Origin: DASWKG01 sp036396755
Lineage (GTDB): Bacteria; Actinomycetota; UBA4738; CALAEC01
Direction of reading: 5' to 3'
DNA: 50,567 nt
NCBI GenBank assembly: GCA_036396755.1
Contig: DASWKG010000029.1
Location: forward strand, 1-50,567
The notes beneath the pieces were generated by a model. That model searched no databases. It saw only the letters and a list, made by a program, of their open reading frames with translations, and was not told the DNA's origin. Positions 40,602 through 49,342 of the stretch are shown here, one piece after another. Position 1 is the first letter of the stretch; the number at the start of each line of letters is the position of its first letter. Both the position numbers and the translations under genes were made by a program.

Positions 40602-40825
40602 TGGCCGGCGAGCATCACTTCCACTTCACGATCCTTGGGCGGTACCCGGCGAAGCTCCAGGGCAACGAGCCCGCGGTCACCGTGAACGTCGCGACGGGCC
40701 ACGGCGAGAAGGTCGTCCACGCCGGCACGCTGACGATGGCCGAGGCCGAGTGGGAAGAGCTGGTGTCGGCCCTTCAACAGTCGCTCGGCGCCCGCGTCGA
40801 GATCGACGACCACACCGCGGGCTGA
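40601..40825 (+). CDS. Hypothetical protein coupled to the sortase gene
   Basis: 74 residues. The ATG at 40601 shares a base with the sortase TGA (TGATG). His-rich start HHFHFTILGRY, then a beta strand pattern VTVNVATGHGEKVVHAGTLT and an alpha-helix AEAEWEELVSALQQSLG. Compact, soluble, no recognised family. Coupled translation suggests a link with the sortase pair. Confidence 0.6.
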   Translation: MAGEHHFHFTILGRYPAKLQGNEPAVTVNVATGHGEKVVHAGTLTMAEAEWEELVSALQQSLGARVEIDDHTAG

Positions 40826-40850
40826 GTAAGCGGTCTGCGTAGTTACCATG

Positions 40851-40868
40851 TGGTCTATACTCAGACCA
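40851..40868 (+). promoter_or_regulatory. Inverted repeat over the MNT promoter and start codon
   Basis: TGGTCT (40851-40856), ATACTC, AGACCA (40863-40868). TATACT, a -10 box, lies within at 40856-40861, and the ATG at 40868 shares the last arm base. A further GGTCT at 40832-40836 lies 20 bp before the one in the arm. The geometry predicts a leaderless transcript whose promoter is covered by a dimeric repressor, possibly the gene's own wHTH domain. Confidence 0.6.
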
Positions 40869-41470
40869 TGCGGTTGGTCGACGCGCTGGACGAGGTCCTG
40901 GGGACCCGGGGACGGGTTCGCGTTCTGCGGGCGCTGATCGCCGCGCCCGAGAGCCTGCCGGCCAGTGGGCGCGAGATCGCGCGCAGAACGGGTCTGGCGC
41001 ACCCCCAGGCATCGTCGATCCTGGGCTCCTTCGTCGCACAAGGACTCGTCACACGGCACCGCGGCCCACGCATCCACCTGTACGACCTGAACCGCAGCCA
41101 CGTGCTGCTTCCGCACCTCGAGGCCCTGTTCGAAGGTGAGGCGGCCGTCCGCCCGGCGCTCGATGCGTTGCTTCGTGAGCGCCTCTCGGCGGGCCCCATC
41201 CTCAAGGCCGCGGTCTTCGGAAGCGCCGTGGTCGATGGGATGGATGTCGAGAGCGACCTCGACCTCGCCATCGTCGCTCGGCCCGGATCGGAGTCGGAGG
41301 TCGCCGGCCTCCTCGATGGGATGGCGGAGGAGGTGCGGGCCAGATTCGGCATCAGGCTGTCTCCCCTCGTCTCGTTCGGCGAGAAGGACGCGTGGCCCAA
41401 GCGTCCGCCGATCTGGCGGCGGATCGAAGCCGAAGGGCTTCCCTTGAGCCTCTCGCGGGAGGCGGGGTGA
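40868..41470 (+). CDS. MNT nucleotidyltransferase with N-terminal winged helix (antitoxin-like)
   Basis: 200 residues. The N-terminal winged helix runs about 15-75 (REIARRTGLAHPQASSILGS, GLVTRHRGPRIHLYDLNR). The nucleotidyltransferase motif has G118-S119 (FGSAVVDG) and SDLDLAIV (D130, D132), the minimal MNT active site. MNT proteins pair with HEPN proteins as toxin-antitoxin or nucleotide-modifying modules, and one follows here with GTGA overlap. The fused winged helix suggests self-regulation through the inverted repeat at its promoter. Confidence 0.88.
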   Translation: MRLVDALDEVLGTRGRVRVLRALIAAPESLPASGREIARRTGLAHPQASSILGSFVAQGLVTRHRGPRIHLYDLNRSHVLLPHLEALFEGEAAVRPALDALLRERLSAGPILKAAVFGSAVVDGMDVESDLDLAIVARPGSESEVAGLLDGMAEEVRARFGIRLSPLVSFGEKDAWPKRPPIWRRIEAEGLPLSLSREAG

Positions 41471-41886
41471 CCGGGCGGCGCAAGACGGTGCAGGTGCGGC
41501 GGCAGGAAGCACCCCAGTTCCTCGGGAAGGCCGCGCAGTTCGCGGACGCGGCCCGATCCAGCCTGGAAAGCGATCGCCGCGACGCGGCGCTCCTGGACTC
41601 CGTCCACGCGGTCATCAGCGCCGCGGATGCGGTCACGGCCGGGCTGGCCGGCGTCCGCTCGGCCGATCCGGACCACCAGCGAAGCTTGGATCTGTTGGAG
41701 GAGGTCGTCGGGTCGTCGGCGGCGGTGCGCGTACACGTGCGCCAGGCGCGGACGCTCCTCGCGAAGAAGAACGTGGTGGAGTACGAGTCACGGAGGGCGA
41801 CCGCCCGCGAGGCCGCCGACGCGGTTGCGCGGGCCGAGCGATTCGTGGCCTGGGCCGGGGAAGTGGTCGGGCGGGCTGCCGTCTGA
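41467..41886 (+). CDS. HEPN-domain protein paired with MNT
   Basis: 139 residues from GTG 41467. All-helical with the HEPN pattern: FLGKAAQFADAARSSLESDR, VHAVISAADAVTAGLAG and ARTLLAKKNVVEYESRRAT. The RNase motif of HEPN toxins, R-x4-6-H, appears as K100-K-N-V-V-E-Y, with both the Arg and the His replaced, so catalytic activity is doubtful. Its stop converges with the Mce-associated gene 12 bp away. Confidence 0.8.
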   Translation: MTGRRKTVQVRRQEAPQFLGKAAQFADAARSSLESDRRDAALLDSVHAVISAADAVTAGLAGVRSADPDHQRSLDLLEEVVGSSAAVRVHVRQARTLLAKKNVVEYESRRATAREAADAVARAERFVAWAGEVVGRAAV

Positions 41887-41898
41887 GCTTCTCTCGCC

Positions 41899-42429
41899 TC
41901 AGCCGGCCAGGCCGCTTCCCGGGCTCTGGAGGACCTCGACGGTGGCGACCTTCCAGCCTTCCGTGGTGCGGATGAGGCCGACCTCGATGCGGAGGGTCTC
42001 GCTCCGGGGGACGGCGGTGCTCTCGTTGGTGATCTCCTCGTCGACCACGCCGAAGACGCTCGCGGTGGCGCCCTCGATCTCTTGCACGAAGACGCTGCGG
42101 ACTTCGCCCACGCTCTCGGCTTGACTCTCGCGGATCGCCTGGACGCGCTCGTCGCTGAAGGTCTCCTGCACCTCATCGGCGAACTCACCCGTGGCGAACG
42201 CGCGGATCTCGGCCACGTCGTCCTCGATCGTGTCGGCGCTGAAGTTGGTGAGCGCGGCGAGGAACTGTCGGGCGACCGCCGCGACCTCGTCCCGGCGGGC
42301 CTCCTCGGCCTTGGCGCCGCGCCACAGGACGAAGAAGAGCACCGCGCCGACGACCGCGACGACCGTCAGCGCCCACGGCAGCGCGCGCGAGCGCACCACG
42401 CGGCGGAGCGGGATCCGGGGCACCTTCAT
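41899..42429 (-). CDS. Mce-associated membrane protein
   Basis: 176 residues. One membrane span near the N-terminus (about 17-36, PWALTVVAVVGAVLFFVLW), then a coiled segment (AEEARRDEVAAVARQFLAAL) and a beta-rich domain with TIEDDVAEIRAFATGEF and WKVATVEVL. This is the layout of Mce-associated (Mas) proteins encoded at the end of mce loci, thought to stabilise the complex. It follows mceF by 39 bp. Confidence 0.85.
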   Translation of the reverse strand: MKVPRIPLRRVVRSRALPWALTVVAVVGAVLFFVLWRGAKAEEARRDEVAAVARQFLAALTNFSADTIEDDVAEIRAFATGEFADEVQETFSDERVQAIRESQAESVGEVRSVFVQEIEGATASVFGVVDEEITNESTAVPRSETLRIEVGLIRTTEGWKVATVEVLQSPGSGLAG

Positions 42430-42468
42430 CCCCGGCAGGGTAGGGGGTCGGCGCGCGTTCCGCGACAG

Positions 42469-43575
42469 CTAGCGGCCCGGGTGGAGCTTCGAGCCGTGGA
42501 CGAGCGGCGGGCGGTAGGGCTGGGTGCCGGGGCCGACGCCCGTCCCGAACCGCGAGCGGCACGCGTCTGCGGCGTAGACGTCGGGGGGCGGGCGGTGGGG
42601 TGTGTGGGGCAGCCCGGGGGGCTCCTGGGGGGCCAGGAAGTGGACGCGGAACCAGTCGAGGCCGTCCTTCCCGCGCCGCACCGACTGCTCGACCCCGTCG
42701 AAGAAGAAGTGGTTCAGGTCGAGCGTTGCCTTCAGGTTGCCCAGGTGCGGCGCGCTGATCAGGAAGCTGTTGATGCTCCCGAAGTCGTCGATCAGGCACG
42801 CGATGTTCGCCTTCTCGTCCGCCAGCAGTCCGCCGAGGACCTCGCCGAGGTCGGCGCTGTTCCGCGACAGCTCGACCAGGTCGAAGCGCCGGTCGCGGAG
42901 GATGTCGGCGAGCAGGGCGGTCTGGGTGATGTCGTCACCCAGCGCCTTGACGTTCGTCGCGAGGACGTCGAGCACCTCGGGGCTCCTCGTGAAGAGGGAG
43001 GCGAGCTCGCGGCGCACCTCGAGGATCCGCTCGGAGAGGTCGGCGCTCGAGACGGAGAGCCGGCCGAGGTCGTCGCCGCGCCCGCGCAGGCCCGTGGCCA
43101 GCTCGCTCACCAGGTCGCCGAGGTCCTCGGGCGGGACGGCCTCGAGCACGTCGGAGAGCACCTGGATCGTGCGCTCCGCCTCGGGCGGCTGGATCGTGTT
43201 CTCCATCGGGATCGTGCCGCCGTCGGCGAGGGGAGACCCCTCGCCCGGGACGAGCTCGACCGTGAGGTCGCCGATCGGGCTGCGCCGGGTGATGACCGCG
43301 ACGGTGTCCTCGGTGATCGTGATGTCGGGGTCGAGGGCCACCGAGAGGACGGCCGTCCCCTCCTCGGTGAGCACCACCTCCTGCACGAAGCCCGACGGGA
43401 CGCCGCGGACGGTGACGTCGCTGCGCGGGAGCAGCCCCGCGGCGTTCGAGACCTCGATCCGCACCGTGCGCTCCTTCGCCGAGGGCAGGAGGTACTGCGT
43501 GACGCCGAGCACGATCAGCACCGTGGAGACGATGAGGAAGGTCACCGCGTTCGCGATCGTCCGCTTGGCGATCAT
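42469..43575 (-). CDS. MCE-family protein, sixth of the locus (MceF position)
   Basis: 368 residues. N-terminal membrane anchor (TIANAVTFLIVSTVLIVLGV) followed by the MCE domain (VRIEVSNAAGLLPRSDVTVRGVPSGFV) and a helical domain of long amphipathic helices. The C-terminus is Pro-rich and ends in a disordered tail. MCE proteins form the periplasmic barrel of a lipid importer. Start overlaps the previous gene as ATGA. Confidence 0.9.
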   Translation of the reverse strand: MIAKRTIANAVTFLIVSTVLIVLGVTQYLLPSAKERTVRIEVSNAAGLLPRSDVTVRGVPSGFVQEVVLTEEGTAVLSVALDPDITITEDTVAVITRRSPIGDLTVELVPGEGSPLADGGTIPMENTIQPPEAERTIQVLSDVLEAVPPEDLGDLVSELATGLRGRGDDLGRLSVSSADLSERILEVRRELASLFTRSPEVLDVLATNVKALGDDITQTALLADILRDRRFDLVELSRNSADLGEVLGGLLADEKANIACLIDDFGSINSFLISAPHLGNLKATLDLNHFFFDGVEQSVRRGKDGLDWFRVHFLAPQEPPGLPHTPHRPPPDVYAADACRSRFGTGVGPGTQPYRPPLVHGSKLHPGR

Positions 43576-44534
43576 CCGGGGTTCTCCTTGCAGCGCCGGG
43601 CGGGGTCCGAGGGGTCGTCGTTCATCCCACAGATGACGAAGTCCTGGTACACCTGCACGAAGTCACGGAACTCCGTGATCTGCAGGTTCCGGTTGTGCAG
43701 CGGCGCCCAGGCGAGGAGGCGCACGATGGAGGCCTGCTCGCCGTCGAGCGTCTCGAGGATCACCCGCATCTGGGAGAAGAACCGCCGCATCTCGTCGGAG
43801 TGCGCCTCGAGGATCGAGCGGGAGCCCTCCGAGAGGTAGGCGAGCTGGCGAACCGCGACCTCGAGCCGTCCGGTCTCCTCGCGGAGCATCCGCAGGCCCC
43901 GGGCGCTGTTCGCCACCGCGCGCGCGTGAGCCTCGGCGCGGGCCGCCAGGGCGCTGTTGAAGGCGTCGAGGTTGCCGATCACCGAGACGATCGTGTCGCT
44001 GCGCCCGGCGAACACGTCGACGATCTCCTCGAAGTTGCGCAGCAGCTTCCGGAGCTGCTCGCCGCGGCCGCCGAAGCCGATCGCGCCCTCGTCGACGAGC
44101 GTGGCGACCTCGCTCGCGGCGATCGGCGCGAGCACGTCGTTGCCCTCCAGCACGAGGTCCTCGAGGTCCTCGCGGACCTCGGTCAGCTCGATCTGGTCGC
44201 CGTTCTCGAGCAGCGAGGCGTCCGTGGGGAGGTCGGCGGGGATCACGATGTCGACGATGCGCTCGCCGAGGACGCTGGTCCTGCGGATCCGCGCGATGAC
44301 ACCGCGCGGAACCCGCGCCTCGGGATCGATGGACATCTCGACCAGCGCGAGGGTCCCCTCGAGGCTGATATCGGTGACCGAGCCGATCTCGACGTCGGCC
44401 AGCATCACCGGGGCCGTCGCGGCGAGGTCGCCGACGTCGGTGAACCTCGCCGTCACGCGGATCCCGCTGCCGCCGCCGAGCCCGCAGGCCCCCGAGAGGA
44501 GGGCGACGACCACGAGGAGCGCCGCCCGTCTCAC
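43572..44534 (-). CDS. MCE-family lipoprotein, fifth of the locus (MceE position)
   Basis: 320 residues from GTG 44534. A hydrophobic leader ends in LLSGACG, a probable lipobox. The MCE domain starts GIRVTARFTDVGDLAATAPV, followed by long helices. The MceE position is the lipoprotein in known loci. The C-terminus has three cysteines (ICGM, RRCKE). Overlaps both neighbours by 4 bp. Confidence 0.9.
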   Translation of the reverse strand: MRRAALLVVVALLSGACGLGGGSGIRVTARFTDVGDLAATAPVMLADVEIGSVTDISLEGTLALVEMSIDPEARVPRGVIARIRRTSVLGERIVDIVIPADLPTDASLLENGDQIELTEVREDLEDLVLEGNDVLAPIAASEVATLVDEGAIGFGGRGEQLRKLLRNFEEIVDVFAGRSDTIVSVIGNLDAFNSALAARAEAHARAVANSARGLRMLREETGRLEVAVRQLAYLSEGSRSILEAHSDEMRRFFSQMRVILETLDGEQASIVRLLAWAPLHNRNLQITEFRDFVQVYQDFVICGMNDDPSDPARRCKENPG

Positions 44535-45922
44535 TGCCGGCCTCCGAGCCCGAGCGCGCCGTCGATGAGCCCGCCGACGGCCTCCTCGAGCTCCTGGTCG
44601 AGGCGCCGCTCGAGGCAGCGCGCCGGCCTCCGGGCGTCGAGGCAGCGGACCGGCAGGTGATGGCGCCGCAGGCAGGCCCGCGCGTCATCGGCCCGCAGGC
44701 ACTCGACGACGACCATGCGGCGCTCGGCGCAGGCCTCCGGCGAAATGGTGCCCTCGCAGGCGATGCCGGCCGCCTGCTCGATGAGCGCCTCGACCAGCTC
44801 GGGCACGCCCGCGATGGCGTCGGAGAGCTGCTCCTCGGGCGCGGCGGCTTCCTGACGGCACGCGGCCTCGAAGCAGAACATCGACGGCACCCGCTCCTCC
44901 CAGTACCGCGCGCTGCCGCAGTCGGGGATGCCCAGGTCGGTGCACAGCTCGATGAGGCGGGCCTCGAGCCGCGCGAGGATCAGCGCCTCGAGCTCCGCGC
45001 CCTGGTTGTTGAGTCGCAGCCAATCGGCGCCGAAGTCGATGCCTCGCGAGGCGCCGTCGAACAGCCGCTTCGCCCAGTGCCCTGTCCGAGCCAGCGACTC
45101 GATGTTCTTGCGAAGGGTCCGGCCGGTTCGGGTGAAGGACTCGATGTCGCGGTGCAGCGGGTCGCGGTGGGCGATGAGGAGAGACGCGAGCTCGGTCGAC
45201 ATCTGGGTGAGGCCGTCGATCGTGCCCTCGAGGGACTCGCGGTTGTCGGTGAGGATGTGGGCGACGTCGTTGTAGGAGTTGATGAGCCGCGCGAGGCCTT
45301 CCTTCCGCGTGGAGAGGGCGCGCGTGAGCTTGTCGAACTCGACGATGATCGTCGCGAGGTCGTCGCGCTTCTTCGCGAGGGTCGACATCACGCCGGTGGC
45401 GTTGCCGATGAGCCCGTTCAGCTCGTCGCCGTAGCCGCGCAGGGCGGTGGCCGCGTTCGTGACGAACTCCTCGACCGCGGCGGGGTCAAGGGCTCCCAGG
45501 TAGTCCTGGAGCGACCGCAAGAGCTCGTCGGGCTCGGACGGGACCGCGGTGCGCGAGGCGGGGATCGTGGCGCCGTCCTCGAGCTCGGGGCCGCCCTCGT
45601 AGGCCGGGAAGAGCTGGACGTAGCGCTCACCGAGGAGTGAGATCGGGACCAGGGCGGCCTCCACCTCGGCGGGGAGGCGGAGCTCGGGGTCATCGACGAG
45701 GAAGGTGACGCGGACGCCGTCCGCCACGTTCTGGACGTCGGAGATGATGCCGATGTCGACCCCCATCACCCGGACCGCGCCGCCCGGGAAGAGCTGCACC
45801 GCGCGGTCGAACATGGCGTGGTAGGTGCGCGTGTCTCCTCCTCCGAAGAGGCCGCAGCTCGTGAGCACGAGCCCCGCGAGCGCGACGAGGGCGACCAGGC
45901 GGGTGACGGCTCGGCGCCTCAC
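44531..45922 (-). CDS. MCE-family lipoprotein, fourth of the locus, Cys-rich tail
   Basis: 463 residues from GTG 45922 (GTGA overlap with the previous stop); GTG 45931 is also possible. Leader RLVALVALAGLVLTSCG has a lipobox (LTSC). MCE domain: AMFDRAVQLFPGGAVRVMG. Helical domain to about residue 330, then a C-terminal region of about 130 residues with ten cysteines, including LGIPDCG, MFCFEAACR and RCLDARRPARCLER. Such a tail is not typical of MCE proteins and suggests several disulfides outside the membrane. Confidence 0.9.
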   Translation of the reverse strand: MRRRAVTRLVALVALAGLVLTSCGLFGGGDTRTYHAMFDRAVQLFPGGAVRVMGVDIGIISDVQNVADGVRVTFLVDDPELRLPAEVEAALVPISLLGERYVQLFPAYEGGPELEDGATIPASRTAVPSEPDELLRSLQDYLGALDPAAVEEFVTNAATALRGYGDELNGLIGNATGVMSTLAKKRDDLATIIVEFDKLTRALSTRKEGLARLINSYNDVAHILTDNRESLEGTIDGLTQMSTELASLLIAHRDPLHRDIESFTRTGRTLRKNIESLARTGHWAKRLFDGASRGIDFGADWLRLNNQGAELEALILARLEARLIELCTDLGIPDCGSARYWEERVPSMFCFEAACRQEAAAPEEQLSDAIAGVPELVEALIEQAAGIACEGTISPEACAERRMVVVECLRADDARACLRRHHLPVRCLDARRPARCLERRLDQELEEAVGGLIDGALGLGGRQ

Positions 45923-47154
45923 GGCGCGCACCTCTCGGAGCCCACGGGCACCAGCGCGGTGCCCTCAAGGACCGTGTCGACGACATCTCCGATCGTGCAC
46001 GGAAGCGCCGCCTCGATGAGCGGGAGGGCCGAGTCGGTCTCCGGGTCCGTGCCGGCCGGCCGCATCGAGACGGGGATCGGCAGGCCGCTCCCCTCCTTGT
46101 CCCCGCAGTCGGTCCCGAAGAAGTCGTCGAAGAGCTGGTCGACGAGGCCGCACTCGCCCACCAGGCTGTCGACGCCGGCCGGGCCGAGCGACTGCACGAA
46201 GATGTTCGCCCACCGGTTGGGAACCCCCGACGAGTAGCCCACCGACGAGTAGCCTTCCACCGCCTGCTCGAGGTAGGGGATCGTGGCGGCGAGGTCGAGC
46301 TGGTGGCGGTTCAGGACCTCGAGGTCGACCGCGAGGCTCCCGAGCGCCTGGTCGAGCACGCCCCGGTTCTCGCGGATGAGGTCGGCCGTCTCGTGCGAGC
46401 TGGAGTCGGTGGCGACCAGGAGCCGCTCGAGGTCGGCCTGGCGGTCGGAGAGGTTGCCGAGGACCACGTTCAGGTTGTCGATGAGCGAGACGAAGGTCTG
46501 GTCGCGCTCCCCGAAGACGATCGAGAGGGTGCGCAGCGACTGGATCAGCCCGCCGAGCTCGCGCCGGCGCGAGTTCACCGCGCCGGTGACCTGCTCGAGG
46601 CCCACGATCAGGCGCTGGATGTCGCCCTCGCGCCCGCGGGTGATCTCGCCGAGGTCGGCCAGGAACCGGTTGAAGGCGTCGGCGTCGGAGGCCTCGAGGA
46701 GGTCCACCGAGATGTCGTTCAGCTCGACGATGTCGATCGGCGTGATCGTGCGCTCGGTGGGGATGATCGCGCCGTCCTCGAGGTCGACCTGGGACTCGCC
46801 GGGGACCAGCGCCACCGAGCGCCGCCCCAGGAACGTCTCGATCACGATCTCGGCGGTGCTGTCGGCCGGGAGCGTCACGTCCTTGTCGACCGCGAGCGTC
46901 ATCTCGACCGCGCCGTCGGCGATCTGAAGGCTCTCCACGCGGCCGGCCACGAGCCCGGCCACCGTGACCCGGTCCTCGGGCCGGATCCCGGCCGCGTCGG
47001 TGAACTGCGCCCGGACCTCGTACCGCGGGGTGAGGAAGCCGCCCTGGAGGATGAGTGCGAAGAGCGTTCCGGTGATGAGGAACGTGAGGCCGATGAGCCC
47101 GATGATGCGGGGGCTGCGTTCGAGGAACGAGAGGGAGCGGCGCTTCTTCGCCAT
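45919..47154 (-). CDS. MCE-family protein, third of the locus (MceC position)
   Basis: 411 residues from ATG 47154 (ATGA overlap). Cytoplasmic basic start MAKKRRSLSFLERSPR, membrane anchor IIGLIGLTFLITGTLFALIL, MCE domain RAQFTDAAGIRPEDRVTVAG and a long helical barrel-stalk region. Ends with several cysteines (GECGLVDQ, TDCGDKEG, ALPCTIG, SERCAP). Part of the coupled operon. Confidence 0.92.
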   Translation of the reverse strand: MAKKRRSLSFLERSPRIIGLIGLTFLITGTLFALILQGGFLTPRYEVRAQFTDAAGIRPEDRVTVAGLVAGRVESLQIADGAVEMTLAVDKDVTLPADSTAEIVIETFLGRRSVALVPGESQVDLEDGAIIPTERTITPIDIVELNDISVDLLEASDADAFNRFLADLGEITRGREGDIQRLIVGLEQVTGAVNSRRRELGGLIQSLRTLSIVFGERDQTFVSLIDNLNVVLGNLSDRQADLERLLVATDSSSHETADLIRENRGVLDQALGSLAVDLEVLNRHQLDLAATIPYLEQAVEGYSSVGYSSGVPNRWANIFVQSLGPAGVDSLVGECGLVDQLFDDFFGTDCGDKEGSGLPIPVSMRPAGTDPETDSALPLIEAALPCTIGDVVDTVLEGTALVPVGSERCAP

Positions 47155-48308
47155 CAGGAGGCCCCCGTCACGGCCGCGATCCAGCTGTCGAGGCTCGGCT
47201 GCGGCGGAGCCGTCCGGCTCCCGGTGGTTCCCGTCTCGTCGTAGAAGACGCGCACCGGCCGGCCGTCGGGGCACTCGACCACCGGCGGCGCCTGACCGTC
47301 GCGGTTCTCCTGCCCCTCGCGCTGGCTGGCGATCACGTTGCCCTCGTTGTCCTTGACGACGATCTCGATGATGCGGACGTTGAACCACTCCCCCCAGCTC
47401 GTCGTCTGGAAGTAGGGGGCGACGCCGGTGGGGAGCGAGCAGAGCGTCCGCTCGAGGGCCTCGCGGTTTCGGGCGAGCGTGCCGGCCACCGCCGCGAGGT
47501 GCGCGAGCCCGGCGTCGATGTCGGCGCGGCTGTCCTTCTGGAGCGAGTCGAGCTCCTCCTCCACGATCGCGAAGTTGACGATGAGCCGGTTGATGTCGTC
47601 GGTCATCCCGGCGAGCGTGCCGCCGATCAGGTCGAGGTCGTCGATGATCGAGCCGAGCTCGCGGTCCTGGCTCGCGTACGCGCCGAGGATGCGGTCGGAC
47701 GACCGGATGAGGCTCTGGATCTGCTCGTCGGCCTGCGCGAGGTCGGTCGCGAGCAAGCCGCCCCGCGAGAGGAGGCTCCCCACGACGGCCTGGTTGCCGG
47801 CGAGCGCGGTGTTCATCGCCTCGAGGAAGGCGTTCGCCTTGTCGGGGTCGATGGCCTGCAGGATCGGCCCGAGGTTGTTGAGCAGCTCTCCGATGTCGCC
47901 GGCGGTCTCGGTCCGCGAGATCGGGATGCGCGCGCCGTCCTCGAGCGGCGTGCCTCCCTCGCCGGGGTAGAGGTAGATGAATCGCAGCCCGAGGACGTTC
48001 CGCCAGCGGATGCCGACGCGGGTGGCCGTCGTGACCGGGATCTCGTCGTCCACCTCGAAGGCGACGACGGCCCTCCCGTCCTCGATGTGCGTCTCCTTCA
48101 CGCGGCCCACGTCGACCCCCGCGAGCTTCACCACGTCGCCGGGGAAGACGCCGGAGGCGTTCGCGAACTCGGCCTCGACCAGGTAGGTGCCGCGGAACAG
48201 CTGCAGGTTCCCGATGCGGATGGCCAGGATCACCGTGAGGACGAAGGACATACCCGTGAACGCGACGACCTTCATGAACGTCCCGCCGCGCGCGCCGAGG
48301 ATCCTCAT
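47154..48308 (-). CDS. MCE-family protein, second of the locus (MceB position)
   Basis: 384 residues from ATG 48308 (ATGA overlap). N-terminal anchor VVAFTGMSFVLTVILAIRI; MCE domain VEAEFANASGVFPGDVVKLAG and RNVLGLRFIYLYPGEGG; helices; C-terminal Gln/Pro/Thr-rich end. Sequence and order match the mceB place. Confidence 0.92.
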   Translation of the reverse strand: MRILGARGGTFMKVVAFTGMSFVLTVILAIRIGNLQLFRGTYLVEAEFANASGVFPGDVVKLAGVDVGRVKETHIEDGRAVVAFEVDDEIPVTTATRVGIRWRNVLGLRFIYLYPGEGGTPLEDGARIPISRTETAGDIGELLNNLGPILQAIDPDKANAFLEAMNTALAGNQAVVGSLLSRGGLLATDLAQADEQIQSLIRSSDRILGAYASQDRELGSIIDDLDLIGGTLAGMTDDINRLIVNFAIVEEELDSLQKDSRADIDAGLAHLAAVAGTLARNREALERTLCSLPTGVAPYFQTTSWGEWFNVRIIEIVVKDNEGNVIASQREGQENRDGQAPPVVECPDGRPVRVFYDETGTTGSRTAPPQPSLDSWIAAVTGAS

Positions 48309-49342
48309 CGGGCCTCGCAGATGGGGATGAGGTCCTCGATCTCGGGCGGGACCGTGCCGCAGATCTGCACGATCGTCTCCTCGAGGCCCTCGCCGCCGAT
48401 GAAGTTGGTGAACGCGGCGGCGGCGCTCCCGTCGAAGAGCGGATAGGGGTCGCCGCCGAGCTTCATCACGTAGCGGGACAGGCCGTTCACGAGCCCGCGG
48501 AGCCCCTCCCGGTGATCGACGAGCACCTGCAGCAGGACGTCGCCGTCGTCGATCAGCCGGTCCCAACCGTCACGCTCGAGCACCAGGAGGTCTCCGAGGT
48601 GGGTCGCGAGGAACGCGACCTGCTCGAGCGAGCGGCGGAGCTGGGCGTGCGCCTCGTCGGAGGCGTAGACCGGCACGCCCTGGTTGATCGCGTCGGCGAG
48701 GTCACCGAGGTCGCCGGTTCGGAAGCGGAGCTCGCCGAAGATGACGTCGAAGTCGATCAGCGATCGGACCTGCTCGGGGAGCGTGCGTCGGAAGGTGGTG
48801 GTGACCTTCGTGCCGGCGTCGAGACCGCGGGCGATGTCCTCGCCGTGGCCCTCGGCGGCGATCGCGAGCTCGTGGACAACGGTGGCGGCGTCCAGCGGGT
48901 CGACCGCGCGCAGCACCTGGGCGCCGGTGGCGATGACGTCCTCGAGCTCGGGCCCGACGTGGCCCACGATGCGATCGCCCTCGGCGAGGAAGGGCCCGTT
49001 GTACGAGTCGTAGCGGAGGTCGACGAACTTGTCGCCGAGGAGCGTCTTCAGGTCCACGTACGCCTCGGCGGACGCGGGCACCCGGTAGCGCGACTCGATC
49101 CGCAGGAGCATCTCGACCTCGCGCTCGGCGAGCCGGATCTCGCTGACCTTCCCGATGATCACGCCCGAGAGCCGCACGTCGGTGCCGACCCGCAGGAGCT
49201 GGGTGGCCTTCGGCAGCTCGGTGGTGACGTGGTAGACGTCGTCGTAGGCCCCGTATCGCGACCGGATGAGGAAGTAGCCGCCAACGGCCAGCGAGATCCC
49301 GAGGACGCCGACGACCACCCGATGCAGCGCGAGCCGGCTCAT
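48305..49342 (-). CDS. MCE-family protein, first of the locus (MceA position)
   Basis: 345 residues from ATG 49342, overlapping the YrbE stop as ATGA. Anchor VVVGVLGISLAVGGYFLI, MCE domain KATQLLRVGTDVRLSGVIIG and TLLGDKFVDLRYDSYNGP, then the helical region. Two cysteines near the C-terminus (QICGTVP, PICEAR). First substrate-barrel subunit after the permeases. Confidence 0.92.
   Translation of the reverse strand: MSRLALHRVVVGVLGISLAVGGYFLIRSRYGAYDDVYHVTTELPKATQLLRVGTDVRLSGVIIGKVSEIRLAEREVEMLLRIESRYRVPASAEAYVDLKTLLGDKFVDLRYDSYNGPFLAEGDRIVGHVGPELEDVIATGAQVLRAVDPLDAATVVHELAIAAEGHGEDIARGLDAGTKVTTTFRRTLPEQVRSLIDFDVIFGELRFRTGDLGDLADAINQGVPVYASDEAHAQLRRSLEQVAFLATHLGDLLVLERDGWDRLIDDGDVLLQVLVDHREGLRGLVNGLSRYVMKLGGDPYPLFDGSAAAAFTNFIGGEGLEETIVQICGTVPPEIEDLIPICEAR

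Noticed and set aside
41883..41902. CTGAG...CTCAG inverted repeat between HEPN and the Mce-associated gene
   Set aside because: Only a 5-bp stem with a 10-nt loop; too weak to call a terminator.
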